A stretch of 64,000 nucleotides of DNA, taken from Liolophura sinensis (taxonomy: Eukaryota; Mollusca; Polyplacophora; Chitonida; Chitonidae). This document shows, piece by piece, positions 11,310-23,932 of this stretch; the first letter of the stretch is position 1, and the number at the start of each line of letters is the position of its first letter. The notes beneath the pieces are model-generated. The model was not told where the DNA came from, ran no database searches, and saw only the letters and a program-made list of their open reading frames with translations. The stretch lies in the NCBI RefSeq assembly GCF_032854445.1, contig NW_027018097.1:19886-83885 (forward strand). The letters run 5' to 3'. Position numbers and translations under genes: made by a program.

Positions 11310-14300
11310 GTGCCCAGCAACGGCTCTTACTCCATGAAAACCATAGAAATTTGCAATTTTTCAACAGCTGGAGATGCCTGGCCCAATTGCGCATCTTTTG
11401 GCACCTTATTGATGTGGGTCAGTGTTCAATTGTACTTTTTACAGCGGACTGTGTCATGTACCTTGTGTTTTTTTATATACAAATGGTGTGGTTTTTCTAC
11501 ATGTAGATAAAGACATTGAGTTTTTCTTCGACTTAGAAGTAAGACATTTGCTGGGTGAGTTAAATGGGCTTGGCCCAAAGATTTGACGTCGTCTGGGCTA
11601 CCGATATGCACATAACTTATAATGAAAAGTTGAATATAGTAATAACCAGTCGCAATGGTACATAGTAAATGTAGCCGATTTCAATTAGCAAAAAGACCAG
11701 GCAAAAATCCAAAAGTGGAAAAACTGTTCCAATGCTGCTGGTAAGAGGCTAATCCGACGTATTTTGTGACGAGAAATCGAATGGTGCAAACCGCGTTGCT
11801 CTCCGACCAATACGTATGGCTGTAGCCACAATTGAATAATCATTGATGTCAAGATCACGTGCCCAGCAACGGCTCTTACTCCATGGAAACCAAGGAAATT
11901 TGCAATTTTTCAACAGCTGGAGATGCCTGGCCCAATTGCGCATCTTTTGGCACCTTATTGATGTGGGTCAGTGTTCAATTGTACTTTTTACAGCGGACTG
12001 TGTCATGTACCTTGTGTTTTTTATATACAAATGGTGTGGTTTTTCTACATGTAGATAAAGACAATGAGTTTTTCTTCGACTTAGAAGTAAGACATTTACT
12101 GGGTGAGTTAAATGGGCTTGGCCTGAAGATTTGACGTCGTTTGGGCTACCGAAGGGCACATAACTTAGAATGAAAAGTTGAATATAGTAATGACCAGTCG
12201 CGATTGTACATAGTTAATGTAGCCGATTTCAATTAGCAAAAAGACCAGGTAAAAATCCAAAAGTGGAAAAAACTGTTCCAATGCTGTTGGTAAGAGGCTA
12301 ATCCGACGTATTTTGTGACGAGAAATCGAATGGTGCAAACCGCGTTGCTCTCCGACCAATACGTTTGGCTGTAGCCACAATTGAATAATCATTGATGTCA
12401 AGATGACGTGCCCAGCAACGGCTCTTACTCCATGGAAACCATAGAAATTTGCAATTTTTCAACAGCTGGAGATGCCTGGCCCAATTGCGCATCTTTTGGC
12501 ACCTTATTGATGTGGGTCAGTGTTCAATTGTACTTTTTACAGCGGACTGTGTCATGTGCCTTGTGTTTTTTTATATACAAATGGTGTGGTTTTTCTACAT
12601 GTAGATAAAGACATTGAGATTTTCTTCGACTTAGAAGTAAGACATTTGCTGGGTGAGTCAAATGGGCTTGGCCCAAAGATTTGACGTCGTCTGGGCTACC
12701 GAAGGGCACATAACTTATAATGAAAAGTTGAATATAGTAATGACCAGTCGCGATTGTACATAGTTAATGTAGCCGATTTCAATTAGCAAAAAGACCAGGC
12801 AAAAATCCAAAAGTGGAAAAACTGTTCCAATGCTGCTGGTAAGAGGCTAATCCGACGTATTTTGTGACGAGAAATCGAATGGTGCAAACCGCGTTGCTCT
12901 CCGACCAATACGTTTGGCTGTAGCCACAAATGAATAATCATTGATGTCAAGAATCACGTGCCCAGCAACGGCTCTTACTCCATGGAAACCACAGAAATTT
13001 GCAATTTTTCAACAGCTGGAGATGCCTGGCCCAATTGCGCATCTTTTGGCACCTTATTGATGTGGGTCAGTGTTCAATTGTACTTTTTACAGCAGGATGT
13101 ATCAAGTACCTTGTGTTTTTTATATACAAATGGTGTGGTTTTTCTACATGTAGATAAAAACATTGAGATTTTCCTCGACTTAGAAGTAAGATATTTGCTG
13201 GGTGAGTTAAATGGGCTTGGCCAAAGATTTGACGTCGTCTGGGCTACCGAAGGGCCACATAACTTATAATGAAAAGTTGAATATAGTAATGACCAGTCGC
13301 AATTGTACATAGTTAATGTAGCCGATTTCAATTAGCAAAAAGACCAGGTAAAAACCCAAAAGTGGAAAAACTGTTCCAATGCTGCTGGTAAGAGGCTAAT
13401 CCGACGTATTTAGTGACGAGAAATCGAAATGGTGCAAACCGCGTTGCTCTCCGACCAATACGTTTGGCTGTAGCCACAAATGAATAATCATTGATGTCAA
13501 GATCACGTGCCCAGCAACGGCTCTTACTCCATGGAAACCATAGAAATTTGCAATTTTTCAACAGCTGGAGATGCCTGGCCCAATGCGCATCTTTTGGCAC
13601 CTTATTAATGTGGGTCAGTGTTCAATTTTAATTTTTACAGCGGACTGTGTCATGTACCTTGTGTTTTTTTTATATACAAATGGTGTGGTTTTTCTACATG
13701 TAGATAAAGGACATTGAGATTGTCTTCGACTTAGAAGTAAGACATTTGCTGGGTGAGTTAAATGGGCTTTGCCCAAAGATTTGACGTCGTCTGGGCTACC
13801 GAAGGGCACATAACTTATAATGAAAAGTTGAATATAGTAATGACCAGTCGCGATTGTACATAGTTAATGTAGCGGATTTCAATTAGCAAAAAGACCAGGT
13901 AAAAATCCAAAAGTGGAAAAACTGTTCCAATGCTGCTGGTAAGAGGCTAATCCGACGTATTTTGTGACGAGAAATCGAATGGTGCAAACCGCGTTGCTCT
14001 CCGACAAATACTTTTGGCTGTAGCCACAATTGAATAATCATTGATGTCAAGATCACGTGCCCAGCAACGTCTCTTACTCCATGGAAACCATAGAAATTTG
14101 CAATTTTTCAACAGCTGAGATGCCTGGCCCAATTGCGCATCTTTTGGCACCTTATTGATGTGGGTCAGTGTTCAATTGTACTTTTTACAGCGGACTGTGT
14201 CATGTACAATGTGTTTTTTTTATATACAAATGGTGTGGTTTTTCTACATGTAGATAAAGACATTGAGATTGCCTTCGACTTAGAAGTAAGACATTTGCTG

Positions 14301-14605
14301 GGTGAGTTAAATGGGCTTGGCCCGAAGATTTGACGTCGTCTGGGCTACCGAAGGGCACATAACTTATAATGAAAAGTTGAATATAGTAATGACCAGTCGC
14401 GATTGTACAAAGTTAATGTAGCCGATTTCAATTAGCAAAAAGACCAGGTAAAAATCCAAAAGTGGAAAAACTGTTCCAATGCTGCTGGTAAGAGGCTAAT
14501 CCGACGTATTTTGTGACGAGAAATCGAATGGTGCAAACCGCGTTGCTCTCCGACCAATACGTTTGGCTGTAGCCACAAATGAATAATCATTGATGTCAAG
14601 ATCAC

Positions 14606-15160
14606 GTGCCCAGCAACGGCTCTTACTCCATGGAAACCATAGAAATTTGCAATTTTTCAACAGCTGAAGATGCCTGGCCCAATTGCGCATCTTTTGGCAC
14701 CTTATTAATGTGGGTCAGTGTTCAATTGTACTTTTTACAGCAGACTGTATCAAGTACCTTGTGTTTTTTATATACAAATGGTGTGGTTTTTCTACATGTA
14801 GATAAAGACATTGGGTTTGTCTTCGACTTAGAAGTAAGACATTTGCTGGATGAGTTAAATGGGCTTGGCCCAAAGATTTGACGTCGTCTGAGCTACCGAA
14901 GGGCACATAACTTATAATAAAAAGTTGAATATAGTAATGACCAGTCACGATGGTACATAGTAAATGTAGCCGATTTCAATTCGCAAAAAGACCAGGCAAA
15001 AATCCAAAAGTGGAAAAACTGTTCCAATGCTGTTGGTAAGAGGCTAATCCGACGTATTTTGTCACGAGAAATCGAATATCGAATGGTGCAAACCGCGTTG
15101 CTCTCCGACCAATACTTTGGGCTGTAGCCACAAATGAATAATCATTGATGTCAAGATCAC
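14606..15160. repeat. Unit with ttgctggatgag variant (partner at 20096) and 7-bp tandem duplication
   Basis: This unit shares ttgctggatgag, ctgagctacc and cagtcacgatgg with the unit at 20096, 5,490 bp away. At 15071-15084 the heptamer atcgaat is present twice in tandem, where other units have one. This makes the unit 555 bp. Confidence 0.75.
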
Positions 15161-18100
15161 GTGCCCAGCAACGGCTCTTACTCCATGGAAACCATAGAAA
15201 TTTGCAATTTTTCAACAGCTGGAGATGCCTGGCCCAATTGCGCATCTTTTGGCACCTTATTGATGTGGGTCAGTGTTCAATTGTACTTTTTACAGCGGAC
15301 TGTGTCATGTACCTTGTGTTTTTTTTATATACAAATGGTGTGGTTTTTCTACATGTAGATAAAGACATTGAGTTTGTGTTCGACTTAGAAGTAAGACATT
15401 TGCTGGGTGAGTTAAATGGGCTTGGCCCAAAGATTTGACGTCGTCTGGGCTACCGAAGGCCACATAACTTATAATGAAAAGTTGAATATAGTAATGACCA
15501 GTCGCGATGGTACATAGTAAATGTAGCCGATTTCAATTCGCAAAAAGACCAGGCAAAAATCCAAAAGTGGAAAAACTGTTCCAATGCTGCTGGTAAGAGG
15601 CTAATCCGGCGTATTTTTGACGAGAAATCGAATGGTGCAAACCGCGTTGCTCTCCGACCAATACTTTGGGCTGTAGCCACAAATGAATAATCATTGATGT
15701 CAAGATCACGTGCCCAGCAACGGCTCTTACTCCATGGAAACCATAGAAATTTGCAATTTTTCAACAGCTGGAGATGCCTGGCCCAATTGCGCATCTTTTG
15801 GCACCTTATTGATGTGGGTCAGTGTTCAATTGTACTTTTTACAGCGGACTGTGTCATGTACCTTGTGTTTTTTTATATACAAATGGTGTGGGTTTTTCTA
15901 CATGTAGATAAAGACATTGAGTTTGTGTTCGACTTAGAAGTAAGACATTTGCTGGGTGAGTTAAATGGGCTTGGCCCAAAGATTTGACGTCGTCTGGGCT
16001 ACCGAAGGGCACATAACTTATAATGAAAAGTTGAATATAGTAATGACCAGTCGCGATGGTACATAGTAAATGTAGCCGATTTCAATTCGCAAAAAGACCA
16101 GGTAAAAATCCAAAAGTGGAAAAACTGTTCCAATGCTGCTGGTAAGAGGCTAATCCGGCGTATTTTTGACGAGAAATCGAATGGTGCAAACCGCGTTGCT
16201 CTCCGACCAATACTTTTGGCTGTAGCCACAATTGAATAATCATTGATGTCAAGATCACGTGCCCAGCAACGGCTCTTACTCCATGGAAACCAAGAAAATT
16301 TGCAATTTTTCAACACCTGGAGATGCCTGGCCCAATTGCGCATCTTTTGGCACCTTATTGATGTGGGTCAGTGTTCAATTGTACTTTTTACAGCGGACTG
16401 TGTCATGTACCTTGTGTTTTTTTATATACAAATGGTGTGGTTTTTCTACATGTAGATAAAGACATTGAGTTTGTGTTCGACTTAGAAGTAAGACATTTGC
16501 TGGGTGAGTTAAATGGGCTTAGCCCGAAGATTTGACGTCGTCTGGGCTACCGAAGGGCACATAACTTATAATGAAAAGTTGAATATAGTAATGACCAGTC
16601 GCGATTGTACATAGTTAATGTAGCCGATTTCAATTAGCAAAAAGACCAGGTAAAAATCCAAAAGTGGAAAAACTGTTCCAATGCTGCTTGTAAGAGGCTA
16701 ATCGACGTATTTTGTCACGAGAAATCGAATGGTGCAAACCGCGTTGCTCTCCGACCAATACGTTTGGCTGTAGCCACAATTGAATAATCATTGATGTCAA
16801 GATGACGTGCCCAGCAACGGCTCTTACTCCATGGAAACCATAGAAATTTGCAATTTTTCAACAGCTGGAGATGCCTGGCCCAATTGCGCATCTTTTGGCA
16901 CCTTATTGATGTGGGTCAGTGTTCAATTGTACTTTTCACAGCAGACTGTGTCATGTACCTTGTGTTTTTGTATATACAAATGGTGTGGTTTTTCTACATG
17001 TAGATAAAGACATTGAGTTTGTGTTCGACTTAGAAGTAAGACATTTGCTGGGTGAGTTAAATGGGCTTGGCCCAAAGATTTGACGTCGTCTGGGCTACCG
17101 AAGGGCACATAACTTATAATGAAAAGTTGAATATAGTAATGACCAGTCGCGATGGTACATAGTAAATGTAGCCGATTTCAATTCGCAAAAAGACCAGGCA
17201 AAAATCCAAAAGTGGAAAAACTGTTCCAATGCTGCTGGTAAGAGGCTAATCCGACGTATTTTTGACGAGAAATCGAATGGTGGAAACCGCGTTGCTCTCC
17301 GACCAATAATTTTGGCTGTAGCCACAATTGAATAATTATTGATGTCAAGATCACGTGCCCAGCAACGGCTCTTACTCCATGGAAACCAGGAAAATTTGCA
17401 ATTTTTCAACACCTGGAGATGCCTGGCCCAATTGCGCATCTTTTGGCACCTTATTGATGTGGGTCAGTGTTCAATTGTACTTTTTACAGCGGACTGTATC
17501 AAGTACCTTGTGTTTTTTTTATACAAATGGTGTAGTGTCTCTACATGTAGATAAAGACATTGAGTTTGTCTTCGACTTAGAAGTAAGACATTTGCTGGGT
17601 GAGTTAAATGGGCTTGGCCCAAAGATTTGACGTCGTCTGGGCTACCGAAGGGCACATAACTTATAATGAAAAGTTGAATATAGTAATGACCAGTCGGAAT
17701 GGTACATAGTAAATGTAGCCGATTTCAATTCGCAAAAACACCAGGCAAAAATCCAAAAGTGGAAAAACTGTTCCAATGCTGCTGTAAGAGGCTAATCCGA
17801 CGTATTTTTGACGAGAAATCGAATGGAGCAAACCGCGTTGCTCTCCGACCAATACTTTGGGCTGTAGCCACAAATGAATAATCATTGATGTCAAGATCAC
17901 GTGCCCAGCAACGGCTCTTACTCCATGGAAACCATAGAAATTTGCAATTTTTCAACAGCTGGAGATGCCTGGCCCAATTGCGCATCTTTTGGCACCTTAT
18001 TGATGTGGATCAGTGTTCAATTGTACTTTTTACAGCAGACTGTGTCATGTACCTTGTGTTTTTTTAAATACAAATGGTGTGGTTTTTCTACATGTAGATA

Positions 18101-18998
18101 AAGACATTGAGTTTTTCTTCGACTTAGAAGTAAGACATTTGCTGGGTGAGTTAAATGGGCTTAGCCCGAAGATTTGACGTCGTCTGGGCTACCGAAGGGC
18201 ACATAACTGATAATGAAAACTTGAATATAGTAATAACCAGTCGCAATGGTACGTAGTAAATGTAGCCGATTTCAATTAGCAAAAAGACCAGGCAAAAATC
18301 CAAAAGTGGAAAAACTGTTCCAATGCTGTTGGTAAGAGGCTAATCCGACGTATTTTGTCACGAGAAATCGAATGGTGCAAACCGCGTTGCTCTCCGACCA
18401 ATACGTTTGGCTGTAGCCACAATTGAATAATCATTGATGTCAAGATGACGTGCCCAGCAACGGCTCTTACTCCATGGAAACCATAGAAATTTGCAATTTT
18501 TCAACAGCTGGAGATGCCTGGCCCAATTGCGCATATTTTGGCACCTTATTGATGTGGGTCAGTGTTCAATTGTACTTTTTACAGCGGACTGTGTCATGTA
18601 CCTTGTGTTTTTTTATATACAAATGGTGTGGTTTTTCTACATGTAGATAAAGACATTGAGATTTTCTTCGACTTAGAAGTAAGACATTTGCTGGGTGAGT
18701 CAAATGGGCTTGGCCCAAAGATTTGACGTCGTCTGGGCTACCGAAGGGCACATAACTTATAATGAAAAGTTGAATATAGTAATGACCAGTCGCGATTGTA
18801 CATAGTTAATGTAGCCGATTTCAATTAGCAAAAAGACCAGGCAAAAATCCAAAAGTGGAAAAACTGTTCCAATGCTGCTGGTAAGAGGCTAATCCGACGT
18901 ATTTTGTGACGAGAAATCGAATGGTGCAAACCGCGTTGCTCTCCGACCAATACGTTTGGCTGTAGCCACAAATGAATAATCATTGATGTCAAGATCAC

Positions 18999-20095
18999 GT
19001 GCCCAGCAACGGCTCTTACTCCATGGAAACCACAGAAATTTGCAATTTTTCAACAGCTGGAGATGCCTGGCCCAATTGCGCATCTTTTGGCACCTTATTA
19101 AGGTGGGTCAGTGTTCAATTGTAGTTTTTACAGCAGACTGTATCAAGTACCTTGTGTTTTTTATATACAAATGGTGTGGTTTTTCTACATGCAGATAAAG
19201 ACAATGGGTTTGTCTTCGAGTTAGAAGTAAGACATTTGCTTGGTGAGTTAAATGGGCTTGGCCCAAAGATTTGACGTCGTCTGAGCTACCGAAGGGCACA
19301 TAACTTATAATAAAAAGTTGAATATAGTAATGACCAGTCGCGATGGTACATAGTAAATGTAGCCGATTTCAATTAGCAAAAAGACCAGGCAAAAATCCAA
19401 AAGTGGAAAAACTGTTCCAATGCTGCTGGTAAAAGGCTAATCCGACGTATTTTGTAACGAGAAATCGAATGGTGCAAACCGCGTTGCTCTCCGACCAATA
19501 CGTTTGGCTGTAGCCACAATTGAATAATCATTGATGTCAAGATCACGTGCCCAGCAACGGCTCTTACTCCATGGAAACCATAGAAATTTGCAATTTTTCA
19601 ACAGCTGGAGATGCCTGGCCCAATTGCGCATTTTTTGGCACCTTATTGATGTGGGTCAGTGTTCAATTGTACTTTTTACAGCAGGATATATTAAGTACCT
19701 TGTGTTTTTTTATATACAAATGGTGTGGTTTTTCTACATGTAGATAAAGACATTGAGATTTTCTTCGACTTAGAAGTAAGACATTTGCTGGGTGAGTTAA
19801 ATGGGCTTGGCCCGAAGATTTGACGTCGTCTGGGCTACCGAAGGGCACATAACTTATAATAAAAAGTTGAATATAGTAATGACCAGTCGCGATTGTACAT
19901 AGTTAATGTAGCCGATTTCAATTAGCAAAAAGACCAGGTAAAAATCCAAAAGTGGAAAAACTGTTCCAATGCTGCTGGTAAGAGGCTAATCCGACGTATT
20001 TTGTGACGAGAAATCGAATGGTGCAAACCGCGTTGCTCTCCGACCAATACGTTTGGCTGTAGCCACAAATGAATAATCATTGATGTCAAGATCAC
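18999..20095. repeat. Two-unit block, downstream copy (partner at 8018)
   Basis: Carries the same private variants as 8018-9114. Small differences such as attaaggtggg against attaatgtggg show that the copies have diverged slightly since they separated. Confidence 0.7.
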
Positions 20096-20642
20096 GTGCC
20101 CAGCAACGGCTCTTACTCCATGGAAACCATAGAAATTTGCAATTTTTCAACAGCTGGAGATGCCTGGCCCAATTGCGCATCTTTTGGCACCTTATTGATG
20201 TGGGTCAGTGTTCAATTGTAGTTTCTACAGCAGACTGTATCAAGTACCTTGTGTTTTTTATATACAAATGGTGTGGTTTTTCTACATGTAGATAAAGACA
20301 TTGGGTTTGTCTTCGACTTAGAAGTAAGACATTTGCTGGATGAGTTAAATGGGCTTGGCCCAAAGATTTGACGTCGTCTGAGCTACCGAAGGGCACATAA
20401 CTTATAATAAAAAGTTGAATATAGTAATGACCAGTCACGATGGTACATAGTAAATGTAGCCGATTTCATTCGCAAAAAGACCAGGCAAAAATCCAAAAGT
20501 GTAAAAACTGTTCCAATGCTGCTGGTAAGAGGCTAATCCGACGTATTTTGTCACGAGAAATCGAATGGTGCAAACCGCGTTGCTCTCCGACCAATACGTT
20601 TGGCTGTAGCCACAATTGAATAATCATTGATGTCAAGATCAC
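20096..20642. repeat. Unit with ttgctggatgag variant (partner at 14606)
   Basis: Shares ttgctggatgag, ctgagctacc and cagtcacgatgg with the 14606 unit, ten monomers upstream, but lacks its heptamer duplication. Confidence 0.7.
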
Positions 20643-22834
20643 GTGCCCAGCAACGGCTCTTACTCCATGGAAACCATAGAAATTTGCAATTTTTCAACAG
20701 CTGGAGATGCCTGGCCCAATTGCGCATCCTTTGGCACCTTATTGATGTGGGTCAGTGTTCAATTGTACTTTTTACAGCGGACTGTGTCATGTACCTTGTG
20801 TTTTTTTATATACAAATGGTGTGGTTTTTCTACATGTAGATAAAGACATTGAGATTTTCTTCGACTTAGAAGTAAGATATTTGCTGGGTGAGTCAAATGG
20901 GCTTGGCCCAAAGATTTGACGTCGTCTGGGCTACCGAAGGGCACATAACTTATAATGAAAAGTTGAATATAGTAATGACCAGTCGCGATTGTACATAGTT
21001 AATGTAGCCGATTTCAATTAGCAAAAAGACCAGGCAAAAATCCAAAAGTGGAAAAACTGTTCCAATGCTGCTGGTAAGAGGGTAATCCGACGTATTTTGT
21101 GACGAGAAATCGAATGGTGCAAACCGCGTTGCTCTCCGACCAATACGTTTGGCTGTAGCCACAAATGAATAATCATTGATATCAAGATCACGTGCCCAGC
21201 AACGGCTCTTACTCCATGGAAACCAAGGAAATTTGCAATTTTTCAACAGCTGGAGATGCCTGGCCCAATTGCGCATCTTTTGGCACCTTATTGATGTGGG
21301 TCAGTGTTCAATTGTACTTTTTACAGCAGGATGTATCAAGTAGCTTGTGTTTTTTATATACAAATGGTGTGGTTTTTCTACATGTAGATAAAGACATTGA
21401 GATTTTCTTCGACTTAGAAGTAAGACATTTGCTGGGTGAGTTAAATGGGCTTAGCCCAAAGATTTGACGTCGTCTGGGCTAGCGAAGGGCACATAACTTA
21501 TAATGAAAAGTTGAATATAGTAATGACCAGTCGCAATTGTACATAGTTAATGTAGCCGATTTCAATTAGCAAAAAGACCAGGTAAAAATCCAAAAGTGGA
21601 AAAACTGTTCCAATGCTGCTGGTAAGAGGCTAATCCGACGTATTTTGTGACGAGAAATCGAATGGTGCAAACCGCGTTGCTCTCCAACCAATACGTTTGG
21701 CTGTAGCCACAATTGAATAATCATTGATGTCAAGATGACGTGCCCAGCAACGGCTCTTACTCCATGGAAACCATAGAAATTTGCAATTTTTCAACAGCTG
21801 GAGATGCCTGGCCCAATTGCGCATCTTTTCGCACCTGTTTGATGTGGGTCAGTGTTCAATTGTACTTTTTACAGCGGACTGTGTCATGTACCTTGTGTTT
21901 TTGTGTATACAAATGGTGTGGTTTTTCTACATGTAGATAAAGACAATGAGTTTGTGTTCGACTTAGAAGTAAGACATTTGCTGGGTGAGTTAAATGGGCT
22001 TGGCCCAAAGATTTGACGTCGTCTGGGCTACCGAAGGGCACATAACTTATAATGAAAAGTTGAATATAGTAATGACCAGTCGCGATGGTACATAGTAAAT
22101 GTAGCCGATTTCAATTCGCAAAAAGACCAGGCAAAAATCCAAAAGTGGAAAAACTGTTCCAATGCTGCTGGTAAGAGGCTAATCCGACGTATTTTTTGAC
22201 GAGAAATCGAATGGTGCAAACCGCGTTGCTCTCCGACCAAGACTTTTGGCTGTAGCCACAATTGAATAATCATTGATGTCAAGATGACGTGCCCAGCAAC
22301 GGCTCTTACTCCATGGAAACCAAGGAAATTTGCAATTTTTCAACACCTGGAGATGCCTGGCCCAATTGCGCATCTTTTGGCACCTTATTGATGTGGGTCA
22401 GTGTTCAATTGTACTTTTTACAGCGGACTGTGTCATGTACCTTGTGTTTTTGTATATACAAATGGTGTGGTTTTTCTACATGTAGATAAAGACATTGAGT
22501 TTGTGTTCGACTTAGAAGTTTTGCTGGGTGAGTTAAATGGGCTTGGCCCAAAGATTTGACGTCGTCTGGGCTACCGAAGGGCACATAACTTATAATGAAA
22601 AGTTAGAATATAGTAATGACCAGTCCGCGATGGTACATAGTAAATGTAGCCGATTTCAATTCGCAAAAAGACCAGGTAAAAATCCAAAAGTGGAAAAACT
22701 GTTCCAATTGCTGCTGGTAAGAGGCTAATCCGACGTATTTTTGACGAGAAATCGAATGGGTACAAACCGCGTTGCTCTCCGACCAATACTTTGTGCTGTA
22801 GCCACAAATGAATAATCATTGATGTCAAGATCAC

Positions 22835-23932
22835 GTGCCCAGCAACGGCTCTTACTCCATGGAAACCATAGAAATTTGCAATTTTTTCAACAGCTGGAGA
22901 TGCCTGGCCCAATTGCGCATCTTTTGGCACCTTATTGATGTGGATCAGTGTTCAATTGTTCTTTTTACAGCAGACTGTGTCATGTACCTTGTGTTTTTTT
23001 ATATACAAATGGTGTGGTTTTTCTACATGTAGATAAAGACATTGAGTTTTTCTACGACTTAGAAGTAAGACATTTGCTGGGTGAGTTAAATGGGCTTGGC
23101 CCGAAGATTTGACGTCGTCTGGGCTACCGAAGAGCACATAACTGATAATGAAAACTTGAATATAGTAATAACCAGTCGCAATGGTACGTAGTAAATGTAG
23201 CCGATTTCAATTAGCAAAAAGACCAGGTAAAAATCCAAAAGTGGAAAAACTGTTCCAATGCTGCTGTAAGAGGCTAATCCGACGTATTTTGTCACGAGAA
23301 ATCGAATGGTGCAAACCGCGTTGCTCTCCGACCAATACTTTTGGCTGTAGCCACAATTGAATAATCATTGATGTCAAGATGACGTGCCCAGCAACGGCTC
23401 TTACTCCATGGAAACCAAGAAAATTTGCAATTTTTCAACAGCTGGAGATGCCTGGCCCAATTGCGCATCTTTTGGCACCTTATTGATGTGGGTCAGTGTT
23501 CAATTGTACTTTTTACAGCGGACTGTGTCATGTACCTTGTGTTTTTTTATATACAAATGGTGTGGTTTTTCTACATGTAGATAAAGACATTGAGATTTTC
23601 TTCGACTTAGAAGTAAGACAATTGCTGGGTGAGTTAAATGGGCTTGGCCCAAAGATTTGACGTCGTCTGGGCTACCGAAGGGCACATAACTTATAATGAA
23701 AAGTTGAATATAGTAATGACCAGTCGCAATTGTACATAGTTAATGTAGCCGATTTCAATTAGCAAAAAGACCAGGTAAAAATCCAAAAGTGGAAAAACTG
23801 TTCCAATGCTGCTTGTAAGAGGCTAATCCGACGTATTTTGTCACGAGAAATCGAATGGTGCAAACCGCGTTGCTCTCCGACCAATACGTTTGGCTGTAGC
23901 CACAATTGAATAATCATTGATGTCAAGATGAC
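22835..23932. repeat. Two-unit block, upstream copy of a sixteen-unit-spaced pair
   Basis: The 22835 unit has gtggatcagtg and aattgttcttttt, then gaaaacttgaatatag and gtacgtag. It is followed by a unit with gatgacgtgccc and ccaagaaaatttgc. The same succession occurs at 31611-32705, 8,775-8,776 bp downstream (sixteen units). Confidence 0.7.

Larger units (their letters stand above)
1984..15160. repeat. Heterogeneous left part of the 549-bp array
   Basis: Neighbouring units here differ more than in the right half. Private variants include aaataaagacatttag (1984, 4725 and 10213 units), attaagtttgtc (2533, 5275, 10762), gcaggatg (6373, 7470, 12958), gcaggatatattaag (8566) and cgaaatgcacataac (3628, 9664). 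The order of these types repeats only in fragments. This looks like an older or less homogenised region with several overlapping exchanges. Confidence 0.75.
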
